Shown here: positions 36,000-46,043 of the stretch, one piece after another
Position numbering within the stretch: position 1 is the stretch's first letter
Layout: every line of letters starts with the position of its first letter
Source: Tetrastigma voinierianum
Taxonomy: Eukaryota > Streptophyta > Magnoliopsida > Vitales > Vitaceae
Assembly (NCBI GenBank): GCA_016808115.1
Contig: JAEQBH010000293.1
Span: forward strand, 1-64,000
Direction: 5' to 3'
DNA length: 64,000 nucleotides
The notes under the pieces: generated by a model
The model's database searches: none
What the model was told of the DNA's origin: nothing
Seen by the model: only the letters and a program-made list of their open reading frames with translations
Made by a program: the position numbers and the translations under genes

Positions 36000-36700
36000 T
36001 ACGGGTTGGACTTGGCGGTGGGTGCTTCAAAGGGTTTCAGGTCAGACTGGGACGCAGCGTGGATATACACCGTTAAATGGATGGGCCACCGGGCAAAGGG
36101 GCTCGTGGTCTGGGTAGTGGAAGTAGGCCCGCTCAAGGGAATCAGTCATGGTGTTTTCGGTGGCTCTTTCCCCGCTTCCAACATCACCGCTCCCGCCTAT
36201 CACACCAATATGCCCCTCTTTTTCCAAGGCCAAAACTTAACACCCCGATTCGGGGCATCCCAGCCTCAGGAGCTTCTAATCGATTCCATTTTCAATTCCT
36301 CCCGAGGTTAGCGCCAGCCAACTTGCTCACCCAAAATTGCTTCAGTCAAGCACTCATCCTCTTGACTCTCTTCCTCTGCATGATCAAGCTGGTGGGCAAG
36401 CTTTAAAATTAAACACTGCAAGTTGTCCAATTTAAGCTCCATTTCACTTTGAAGTCCATCAATCCTCTTGTTCAGGGAGCTCTCCACCGTGTCGCTTCAT
36501 TAGCCTCGATACACGCCTCGTTCTCTATGAAATTATCCACTTGTTTTGCCAAGTTCGTGATGGCTTGTCTAACAACAAAGGACGGGGTTTGGTTGCCACT
36601 GGCCAGAAATGGGGGCATAATAAAGAGGTTCGTGGAGGTGTATATTGTGGAGGCTTCGGTTCCTTATGAGGAATTTGTGTGACTCCCCCAACCATGGTTT
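36000..36700 (-). pseudogene. gag: Decayed Athila gag C-terminal part (nested element)
   Basis: On the minus strand, AITNLAKQVDNFIENEACIE (about 36,565-36,506) resembles the coiled-coil-like segment that follows gag in Athila elements. It lines up with NLSKVVGNFVEEQKAINAQW in the other Athila unit (about 43,305-43,245). The upstream gag core seen in that unit is not recognised here, so it is deleted or scrambled. No protease or pol follows. Confidence 0.5.
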
Positions 36701-36966
36701 TCTTCTTCGTGTGTAAGTACTACCATATGGTGAACTCACCATTGGTCTCTATAGTCCTCATGGACCTATATTCACTGGGGTTCCTTCCACAAAGTCACGA
36801 CTTCGCCATGCAAGGTTTCATAATCCTTCAATAGTCATATATAAACAGGATTATTTCCACCGAATACTCACCGTATTGCCTTCCCTTCCATCGTCACACC
36901 AAAACCCACTGAAAATTCAATCCTGCAGTAGAAATAAGGCAACACCAAAAACAGTCCTGCAGGAAA

Positions 36967-36989
36967 TTTTTTTTTTTTTTTTTTTTTTT
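36967..36989 (-). repeat. Homopolymer of 23 T (A on the minus strand)
   Basis: Uninterrupted T run between the gag remnant and the leader of the nested element. In element orientation it is poly(A). It may be a slippage expansion; length from sequencing is unreliable. Confidence 0.8.
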
Positions 36990-37089
36990 ATATGAAAATA
37001 AAATAAAAAATGACAATGAAATATAAAAGAAATTCACCAAAACTTGTGATGAGGATCAATGTTCCTACACCGCCAAACGCACTACACCA

Positions 37090-37110
37090 TCCCCTAAGCA
37101 ATTCGCGCCA
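37090..37110 (-). other. PBS of nested Athila element (tRNA-Asp type, damaged)
   Basis: Next to the LTR end the minus strand reads TGGCGCGAATTGCTTAGGGG, resembling the TGGCGCC...GGGGA primer site (tRNA-Asp) characteristic of Athila and Tat elements, with small indels. Confidence 0.65.
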
Positions 37111-37112
37111 TT

Positions 37113-38388
37113 TGATTCGCGCTACGCAGGTGATCCTAATCAACAAAATTTATATCCTATACTTCTACCGCCGTAGTCAAGCTATCGCAATATAGCCAAT
37201 TAGTGGCCGAACATGGGATGGGTTTTCTTCGTACAAAATGACTAATGCTGAAGGCCAAAATTGGTGAATTAAATTTGATTTTTAAGGTTTGGTAAAACAG
37301 GGGTTTTGGGTGTTCACTGATCAAACTAAACAAGAAAAAAAATGCAAATAACCCTCATGTCGCCACCGTCTAGGCTTCAAGGTAACCACATGTCCCCATG
37401 TATTTTTCCTTGCGTTGGGGAGGACGACCTATAGTCATTTCCGAACCTGACTTACTTAGCTTTGAAAACTAAACCCTATGATTTTCCCTTTTGAAAAATA
37501 GCATTTAAATGGGGAATAAATGTCTTAACAAAGGAAAACACATCTCAAAAAACCCTAATCCACTATAACTAAAGTGTGAGACAACTATCCGAGCCTCAAT
37601 GGATCTAGTGAAAGTATCCATTGAACCCAAAAAGTTTACAACACACATTAAAGAGAGCATGCTTAAGAGATTTTAACCTAAGTGAGAAGAACACAAACCA
37701 ACCATAAATACGCGCGAAAAACAGGGGAACTGTGGAGTTACCTCCACACTCCTAGCTAACAAACCGTCCCTTCATGAGAGAGGTCTAGCTTTTAACATCC
37801 TCTGAGTTGTCATCCTCAGAGGAGTGTTTGGCAGCCGAGAAAATGGAAAAGAAAAGGAAAGAAAAAGGGAAAAGGAAGCTGCGGGGAAACTGCCTCCCGC
37901 TTATTGTATATCCGAAGTCAAGTCCGTTGATTTGTACAAACTGAGACTTATATAGATGCTCGGCGCCAGAAGGGAGTTACAAAACCAAACGAAGGTTATT
38001 ACAGGGGGTAAAATGGAAAAAAACCAAAAGCAAAGCAAACAGGTGTAGCGCGGAAAAGCAGAACTAGGCAAAGCAGAGGAACAAAGGTTAGAGTCAGGGA
38101 ACATTGCTCATAGGAGAAGCTTTCCTCGCAAAGGGTGTTTTTCTCACATTTTGCTCTCTCCTTCCTCGATCTTTGATCCAATGCTGAGTTTGACTTGAAT
38201 TCCCTCTGCTTGGATCGACTCAACAATTTTGCAGCTAATTAGCTCGCAAACCGCAAAATTTGCCACAAATGCGATCATTAAAATATTAGGACCTTAATGT
38301 GCAAATCGGGTAATTTGAATGATTAGTACACAAAAAGCACTCAAACCACACAACAGTGGCTCAAAAATAGCACTTCGGGCACTAATCA
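37113..38388 (-). repeat. 5' LTR of nested Athila element
   Basis: 1,276 bases, minus-strand TGATTAGTGCCC start at 38,388, GCGAATCA end at 37,113. It pairs with the 3' LTR at 32,234-33,523. Confidence 0.82.
37947..37954 (-). promoter_or_regulatory. TATA box in Athila 5' LTR
   Basis: The minus strand reads TATATAAG within CATCTATATAAGTC, about 435 bases from the LTR start. The matching site in the 3' LTR (33,094-33,101) reads TCTATATAG. Position and sequence fit an RNA polymerase II core promoter of the LTR. Confidence 0.5.
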
Positions 38389-38393
38389 CCACT
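38389..38393. other. Target site duplication CCACT (right)
   Basis: Five bases CCACT immediately after the nested element, matching 32,229-32,233. The sequence then continues as array spacer. Confidence 0.85.
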
Positions 38394-38683
38394 CTTTTTC
38401 CACAACTCTTTTTGTGTTGTAGGGGTGCAATGTTGAGGAATCGACCTCACCAAAGTCCATGTTACGGGGATCCACCGATGAATCCCAACCAATTAAGGCT
38501 TAGGGCACCAAGTCATAAGGATCTTTCGACCACTAACTCTTCAGGTTTCACCCCGGACTCCAAATGATTTCGAAACACCAGCACCTATAACTTGCTAAAC
38601 TCCACCCATCCACCCGTGTAGCGAGCACTAAGTCGGGTGACTTCAACCAGCCATTTAGGCACCGGGCTTTAAAGGCTTTCGCC
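38394..38683 (-). repeat. Array spacer 4, right half
   Basis: Continuation of 31,862-32,233 after the nested element. It ends 'tttcgccatgcatagtagg', the same spacer-to-LTR junction as at 26,676, 28,590 and 30,570. Confidence 0.8.
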
Positions 38684-39988
38684 ATGCATAGTAGGTGTTC
38701 CGGTATCAACAATATTTATAAACCTAAAATTCCTCCTACTGCCGTAGCAAAGCTACTGCAGTATAGCAGCTCTAGGATCGAACACAGGGATGAGTTTTCT
38801 TCGTGAGAGAAGAAATGGAATTGATTGAAAATGGTATTTTCTCTTTGGATTTTTAGGTTTTTGTTAAAAACAGTGTGGGTTGTTGGTTTCAAACTGAATA
38901 TAACTTGAAATAAAATTAGGAAAAGAGAACTCCTTGAAGTCTCGGGCCACTAGTGTAGGATTCTAAGGCATTCAACATGTCCCCTGGCAAAGTCTGTGTC
39001 AGAAGATGACATATAGTCATTTCCCCGAACTGTATCTTCATTTGGCATTAAAACTAGGACTCCTAATACTTTCCTTCAAAACATGGCATTTAATAAGCAT
39101 AAATGTCCCCCTGATACCACGACACGCCCCCGATCACTTACAAAGACTCATGAAGACAATCCACCTAATCTCAAAGGGATCTTAGCAATAAGCATCCACC
39201 GAACCCAAAAAAGATTGCCAAATTCTGGTCAATCAAGGCATCTCAAGAGGATTTAAACCTAGATTGTAAGATATGGAACACAAATACCCATAACTGCTTG
39301 CGTTAAAAACAGGGGAACCAAAATCTTACCTTAAAACCGTCGCCGAGTAGCCCTCCTATTCAAGGATGGAGGGGGTTTAGCCTACCATCCCTTGAGTTGT
39401 CATCCTCAAGGGATGTTTTGCAACCGAGAAAGGGAAAAGAAAATGAGAGAAAGTGGAGAAAGTGTGCAGTTTTCTGAGAGCCGAAGTTGCTCCCGCCAAA
39501 TTTTATCGATTGACAAAGTTGATTCGATACAGGCTCGATCAGGCTTATGTACGCCAGGCTGCTTAAATTACAAACAAATCAAACAAAAGCTATTACAAGG
39601 GTTAAAATAGGAAGAAGCAAAAATTGTAAATAAAAGGCAAAGCGTAGAATCATAGGAAAGGTGAATAAAGTGGTCAGGGTGAATAAAGGCGCAGAGACAC
39701 TCGCACCTTAATTTGTGCTACGCTTCATTTTCTTTGTATTTTTCACTTTTCTTTCCTTCTCGTCTCCGATCCGCAATGCCGAAGTTTGACCTTCGAATTC
39801 TAATGTGCTTGGATCGACTCAACAATCTCGTATAAATAGCTTGCAAAAACAAATTAGCCACAAAATGCAATCGTGAGAACAAGAGGGACCTTAATGTGCA
39901 AATCAAGTTAATTAGAATGATTAGTACACAAAAAGCACTCAAAACCTATAATAAATAGGGTTCAAAATAGCACTTTGGGCACTAATCA
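38684..39988 (-). repeat. Athila LTR copy 5 (3' LTR of the gag-containing unit)
   Basis: Left junction 'catgcatagtaggtg', right end ...gggcactaatca at 39,988. It is the fifth copy of the tandem period and, on the minus strand, the 3' LTR of the longer unit 38,684-46,043. Confidence 0.78.
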
Positions 39989-42080
39989 CACCCCTAACCT
40001 AGCCACATTGCTAGTCCCTCAGCAAATGAAAAGAAAGAGCAAAGAAAGAGCATACAAAACGATAACAAAATGATGTTCACAAAAATGGTATTTCAAAAAG
40101 GTTGTGAATGAGTAATGCCTAACCCTAAGTAAGAATCATCAAAGCCTTGCCCAATAACTATCTCGAGAGAATGAATGCCATACAAAATTGAGTATCAAAA
40201 GAGCCTCCTTCTCAAAGACTCAACCACCAAAATCTAAGTGTTTGGTTGATCAGTCCTCAACAATAAACTACGAAACTGCACTCTTCCCCCAACCAGGATA
40301 CTACCACAACCTAGCATGCTAACCAACTTAAATAGATCAGGACCCACTCTTATTCCACAACTCTTTTTGTGTTATAGGGGTGCAATGCTGAGGAATCGAC
40401 CTCACCATAGTCCATGTAAATGCGGATCCACCGGCTGACTCCCAACCAATTAAGGCTTAGCACCAAGTCATAAGGATCTTCGACTACTAACTCTTCAGTT
40501 TCAATTCCGACTTCAATGATTTCAAAATCCAGCACCTACAACTCGCTAAACCTCACCTATCTACCCATGTAGCGAACCAGCACTAAGTTCATGGACTCCC
40601 AACCAGTTGGTTTAGGGCACCGGTTTTTAAAGACTTTCGCCATATACCCCTTGACCATCGTTTCGCGCAAAGCGTCAGCGTTTTTCTTCTTTTGCTTTTT
40701 GGTTTTCTATTTTTTTTTCTTTTATTTTTCTGAAGACTCATTGGCCTTCTTTCCATAGGTCCTTAACCTATTAAAGGTAGTCACGACACTAGGATAAAGC
40801 TATGCAAAGAAAGGAGGTTATGCAGCTTTTCACCCTATCATTGAAAAACCTAATGTGCCTGTTTGGTTAGCTAAAGGTGGAAGAAAAAGGTTAAATACAA
40901 CAAGAATTCAACTAATCATTCACTCAACTAGGCATGGGACCAATCTAACGAAGACAGAATTAGACAATGTTTCAACCTTTCAAACAGAGGCAAAGTAAAA
41001 CAAACAATAAAAAACAAAAAAAAAAAATTTGGTGCAAATAAAAACTAACAAAGTGGTGCGAAAAACAAACTAACAGCTTCGCAAACCAACAAAAAATTGT
41101 ACAAATACAAACTAACTAGCAAGCCATTCATGAAACAAAAAGACTTGCTCAAAATATAAACAACACTTCCTTCCTTAACTCTCCCCCCCAACCAAATTCG
41201 ACATTGTCCTTAATGTGGCCATGGAGTGGAAGTTTAAGGGAGGAAGTGATACCTCCTTGATGAAATGTACTCAGTTTTGGATAGGAGACTTCGCAAGCTT
41301 TCCACCGACACCTTATTCACTCTGTTTAGGCTTCAAATAAACAAGTTAGGAGAAGAAAAGAGAGGAAAAAAGTGACCAGTTGGAGAATTTTTAAAATTAC
41401 ACCTTCAATAATTTCAAACTGTTCTTTTCTTGATATATTTGGATTCTACACTCCTCTAATCTTTCCAACGAGATGAAAATCACCCAAAACCGATATCAGA
41501 TGAAAAAGTTATGCTCAAAACAAAATCAGGAGGCAAAACAGGAGAAAGTTTCGCTACACTTATTTCTGCTCTTCTGATCTTCATTCCTGGTTCAAAATTT
41601 TCACTCAAATTGCAAAAATTAATACAGGAAAAATTAAGAAAAATTACAGAAAAGTGAAAAACAAGCTAGAACAAAGATTAACTTAAAAATTTGAGAAAAT
41701 CTAAAAAGAAAAATTAAAGAAATCAAAATAAACTAAAATAAAATAAAGTAAAATAAGAAAAGAAGAAAACAAAAAGTGGGGAGACTGGAGTCGCGTGACC
41801 CGAAAAGCAAAATACCAAAATTATGAGAGAATGTGCAATTGAAAATGAGAAAATTACACGTAAAACAAATTCAAAATTAAGAAAATTATGTAAACTACAA
41901 ATTAAACTTAAAGTAAAGCAAATAAAATCCTAATAAAAATCGGAGTGGCTTCTAATTTCATCAGAACCACCCTACCGTAGTCCTTCCGTTCATGGAGGAT
42001 CAAGAGGAGGAGCTCCTTCATGCCTCGTAGTGAGGTGTCAAGTAGTTGTCTTCATGCTCAACCCTCAGGTTGAGCATTTT
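39989..42080 (-). other. Athila unit, 3' non-coding region
   Basis: PPT and spacer-like sequence (39,989-40,640), then sequence matching 34,160-35,000 of the nested element ('ggtccttaacctattaaagg'), then A-rich sequence to about 41,970 with no recognisable coding. The uninterrupted reading 'tttcgccatataccccttg' at 40,647 is what the array spacers lose at their junction. Confidence 0.7.
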
Positions 42081-42288
42081 ATCATCCTGGTGTTTCGGGA
42101 ACAACAAAGCCGGAGTGAGTGACTAATGCAAGCAATCTCATTAACCGCTTCACTATTCTTCATTAATTCCTCCTACGCTTAGAGCACCGTGCTTCGCACT
42201 TGGGCCAATCAGCCCTCATCCGACTCGTTCCCGGCCCTCTCCCGATTTGTGCTTCGCTTACCTAGGGCGGAAAATATTAAGCCCAAAG

Positions 42289-42504
42289 TCATATCATTAA
42301 AGGTGAGCCGCATGACTCCATTCCCGCTAAATTGATTATGGCATTAGATGTGATAAAAATGGCCCCAAGTATAGATGTTCTGGTTAGTACCTTCGCCACC
42401 AGCTCGTATCGAGAACTACGAGTCCACCCTGATAATAAAATTTGTCTACCTTCACCAAAACATCCCTCAACTATACCTTTAGGAATTTTTGCATCGATCA
42501 ACAC
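42289..42504 (-). pseudogene. pro: Athila protease-region remnant
   Basis: The aspartic protease matures gag-pol. The minus-strand reading KIPKGIVEGCFGEGRQILL matches the IPxGIVEDVLVKVxKFIFP-like phrase that follows the catalytic site in Athila. SILGAIFITSNAIINLAGM after it corresponds to the I-I-LGRPFLATARALID segment with substitutions. The catalytic triad lies upstream and is not readable. Beyond this point RT should follow but is missing, and non-coding 3' sequence begins within 300 bases. Confidence 0.7.
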
Positions 42505-43179
42505 TAAGGATAGAGTGATGTTGGTAGGCTTTAGCCTCCAAACCTAATCACTGGTATTAATTCCAGTATGGCGTAGGTTGACACTAGCTCCCCAAATCCA
42601 AAGAAGGCCTTATCTATACGTCCCTCCAATGTCGACTAGCCGCATGGGGACCCCGGATCTCAGATTTCACCTGGGGTCTTGCTCAATGATGGCACCGACT
42701 GCTCGTTTCGTGAAGGCTTTCTTTGTCAATGCCCAAACCTCTCTTAATCGTGCAACAGTCCTTTAAAAATTTGGCACACGCAAACCGTTTAATCATGCCG
42801 CAGGCATGTCAATCTTCACCGCCTTAAGACTTCCAGATGCTTCGCTGTTGATGCCTTCTTTTCGCCTCTCTCGTTTTCGGGGGAAATGGAGAGGCATGCT
42901 ATTCTTCATTGAATCTTCTTTAATAAATATGCATCGGTTCCACTTCCTCTTCTTCTCTAGTCTCTTCAAAGTGTTTATGTGTTGGTCAATAACCCGCTTC
43001 GCTTATTTCTCAAAGTGATGACAACTTTTACTTCATCCATCCTCAAAGTGTGGTCGCGTAACCTATCTCATGGACTCCCTAGGATCGGGCAAAGGGTTTT
43101 GGGAAGGGAATTTCTTGCTCCTCGCACTCGCTGATTGGTCATTTTGTGATGTATGATTGTGTTATCAATTTTCGTGCCG

Positions 43180-43440
43180 AGGCTACCTTCAAGCTCGTTT
43201 ATTCTCTTGTTCAAGGAGCCTTACACATTTTCAATTTTCTGACTCCACTGAGCATTGATGGCTTTCTGCTCCTCTACGAAATTTCCCACCACCTTGCTCA
43301 AATTTAGGATGGCTTGCTCAACAGGAGAAGAGGTGGGTGGTTGCCGCCAGGTTCCTGGGAACATATGTCGAGGTTGAGGTTTCCGGTGGAGGTTCGGGCG
43401 GTTCCTCCAAATAAGTTATAGGTGTCACGCATATGGAGCA
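43180..43440 (-). pseudogene. Athila gag tail / coiled-coil segment
   Basis: The minus-strand reading NLSKVVGNFVEEQKAINAQW (about 43,305-43,245) with Pro-rich EPPEPPPETS before it (about 43,405-43,375) matches the region between the zinc knuckle and the protease in Athila polyproteins. It has a counterpart at 36,506-36,565 in the nested element. Confidence 0.6.
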
Positions 43441-44331
43441 TTTGTCGGGTGGCTTACTTTGACCAATTATCTTTTCTTTGCTCTGCACTCAAATCCTCAC
43501 CGAGGGAGCAATTAGACATTGCCTTTCTGGGTGACCAAAGGGATTGGCAATTGATGCACGGTTCTGGGCCTATGCAGGATTCTCACACGTCAGACACTGT
43601 ACTCCTTTTCCTTCCGCCATCCACCTCCTAGCCAGGGTGGATATCTTAGCCTTCAAATTTCCATATCTTCTAAGGAGTGAATATATGCCCCTTTGGTTTA
43701 CCGTGGCCTATGTCTATCTGGGCTCTCGGGATTTGGTTCTGTCCTAAGCTTCGAGGTCTCAAATGACATAGTCGCAGGAAGTCCACGGTTATTTCATCCG
43801 ATTCTTCGCCGAGGAAGTCCTCCACACATGGTTCCAAGAGCTGTTTCCATGGCAGGGACATTCCATTGTAGAAGTGGTTTACCTAAGATCCATGTGTCAA
43901 TGCTATGGTGGGCATGTATCGATGAGTTTCAAGATACCTTTCCCAAAGACCGAGTAAAATTTTTCACCGTCATGAGCCGCAGCGTAGATTCGCTCTTCGA
44001 ATTATCGTCTTGCGGTGCACCGAAGAACTTCTTCAAAAATTCGGCCGCAGCTCCAGCTCCCGATGGTCTCGGGTCGTAGTGAATTGCCAAATTTTGCTTT
44101 GTCTTTGAGGGTTAAGGGAAAAGCCTTCAATTTCAGCAAATCCATATCGATTGCACCTTCTTTGAAAGTCGTGCAAACTTCCTCGAAATCCCGGATGTGT
44201 GTGTATGGATTTTCGTTTTCCATTCCATGAAAAGTTGGGAGCAGGGGGACCAGATAAGGCCTCACTGCCACATCTTCAACAGGGGGTATAATGCATGAGG
44301 GTGCACTCACTCGGGGTGGCGTGATCCTCAT
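43440..44331 (-). pseudogene. gag: Athila gag remnant (capsid domain)
   Basis: The minus strand shows a 110-codon open stretch (44,331-44,002) with RPYLVPLLPTFHGMENENPY, then HIRDFEEVCTTFKEG and LKLKAFPLTLKDKAKF, the diagnostic start of the Athila gag domain. Further fragments follow in other frames: RPETIGSW, FLKKFF-like and, at 43,861-43,790, PWKQLLEPCVEDFL corresponding to the KQLLExMCGGxFL segment. This is the best preserved coding piece of the Athila block and anchors its lineage. No intact start codon is assigned. Confidence 0.8.
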
Positions 44332-44703
44332 CGACCGTAGGCATCAGTCCTCTTGAACCCCCGCGCTCGCTACTCTTCAGCGCTCCATCCGTCATAGTAA
44401 CCGATTTCACACCCTTGTTCACAACTGAGCACTAAGTTTTTCCAATCAGTCAGAGTGTCTTCCGTCCCATCGTATACGCTATGAACACAACACCAAATGT
44501 GCCTAGAAACCAACAAAACAAGTGCTACCGTAAAGGTTGATATTAGTTAAAATATAAAAACAAGGAAAATCAGATGAATACTTCAAAATTCCAAATTCCC
44601 CAAAGGAACCTGTAAATGGGAAAATGGTAAAATAAAAAAGAAACGAGAATTCACTAATACTTGTGATGTGGATCACAAGTTCATCGCTTCTTCTTTCTCA
44701 TCA

Positions 44704-44726
44704 GGGCACCATCCTCGCACGCCATT
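44704..44726 (-). other. PBS of the Athila unit (tRNA-Asp type, damaged)
   Basis: Right after the LTR end (44,727) the minus strand reads AATGGCGTGCGAGGATGGTG, a damaged form of the TGGCGCCGTTGCCGGGGA-type primer site of Athila elements. It is 0.37 kb upstream of the gag domain. Confidence 0.6.
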
Positions 44727-46043
44727 TGATTCGCATGCAAAGTAGGTGTGTTCCTAATCAACAATACTATAAACCTAAAATTTCCTCCTACCGTCAGAGC
44801 AAAGCTACCGCAGCGATAGCCACTTCAGGATCGAACACAAAGATGGGCTTTTCTCTGTGAGAGAAGAAATGGAATTGATTGAAAATCAGATTTTCTTTAT
44901 TTTCAAGTTTTTGTTAAAAATCAGGTGGGGTTGTCGGGTTGCAACCGACAACTTGAAATAAAATTGGGAAAAGAGAACTCCGAAGTCTCAGCCACCCGGT
45001 GTAGTGGATTCTAAGGCATTCAACATGTCCCTGTCTTTTTCCTCAGGTTTGGGATGATGACATATAGTCATTTCCCCGAACCGATCTTCATTTGACATTA
45101 AACCTAGACCCTAAAAACTTTCCTTCGAAAACATGGCATTTAATAAGCATAAATGTCCCCTCGATACAGAACACACGTCCCCGATCTAATTCTACGCTGA
45201 CTCATAGAAGACAATCCACCGACCTCAAAGGATCTAGCAATAAGCATCCACTGAACTCGAAAAGATTGCCAAATACTGGTCAATCAAGGCATCTCAAGAG
45301 GATTTAAACCTAGATTGTAAGATATGGAACACAAATACCCATAACTGCTTGCATTAAAAATAGGGGAACCAAAATCTTACCTTAAAACCGTCGCCTAGTA
45401 ACCCTCCTCTTCACATGGAGGGGCTTACTTCAACCATCCTCGAGTTGTCATCCCCAAGGATGTTTGGCAGCCAAGAAAGGAAAAGAAATGAGAGAAGGCT
45501 GAGAAAGTGTAAAGCTGAGAGCCTAAAGCTTCTCCCGCCAAATTATATTGATTGGATTGAAAGTTGATTCAAGTGATGTGGCTTCGATCGAGGCTTATGT
45601 ACGCTCGTATTGCTTAAATTACAAAACAAAACCAAAACAAAAGCTATTAAGGTGGTTAAAATAGAAGAAGCAAAAATCGTAACAAAGGCAAAAAGCGTGT
45701 AACCGCAGGAAAGGTGAACAAGGGGTCATGAAGAACAAAGCAGCGCGCAGAGACACCAAGACTCCAATTTGTGCTACGCCCATTTTCTTTTGTATTTTTT
45801 GCCTTTCTTTCCTTCCGTCTCTTATCCGCAATGCCGAGTTTGACTGAATTTAATGTTTGGATTGACTCAACAATTTCGGTATAAATAGCTTGCCAAAACT
45901 ACAAAATTATCCACAAAATGCGATCAATAAAATAGTAGGGACCTTAATGTGCAAATCGGGTTAATTAGAATGATTAGTACACAAAAAGTACTCAAAACCT
46001 ATAATAAATAGGGTTCAAAATAGCACTTTTTGGGCACTAATCA
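44727..46043 (-). repeat. Athila LTR copy 6 (5' LTR of the gag-containing unit)
   Basis: 1,317 bases with both proper ends: TGATTAGTGCCC at 46,043 and GCGAATCA at 44,727 on the minus strand. It borders the resumed Tekay LTR on the right (tcatgttac...). Confidence 0.82.

Larger units (their letters stand above)
32234..38388 (-). mobile_element. Complete nested Athila-type element without pol, CCACT duplication
   Basis: A 6,155-base element with its own LTR pair (32,234-33,523 and 37,113-38,388), PBS (37,090-37,110) and PPT next to 33,523, flanked by CCACT at 32,229-32,233 and 38,389-38,393. The LTRs belong to a different subfamily from the array (left terminus tgattcgtgcc/tgattcgcgct, then aatcaacaaaatttatatcc). 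The internal 3.6 kb holds only a decayed gag tail and non-coding sequence. RT, RNase H and integrase are absent. It inserted after the array spacer existed and is therefore younger than it. Confidence 0.85.
24721..46043 (-). mobile_element. Athila-lineage block: tandem LTR array plus one gag-containing unit
   Basis: The block sits between two halves of a Tekay LTR. Both outer ends are complete Athila LTR termini: TGATTAGTGCCC (minus-strand start, at 46,043) and GCGAATCA (minus-strand end, at 24,721). Inside are LTRs ending on the right at 26,023, 27,947, 29,922, 31,861, 39,988 and 46,043. The first five are separated by the same 0.65 kb of non-coding 3' sequence, while the last pair encloses gag, protease and PBS. 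A second Athila element is nested at 32,234-38,388. Flanks carry TCAT-like bases on both sides, consistent with a short target duplication. Confidence 0.8.
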
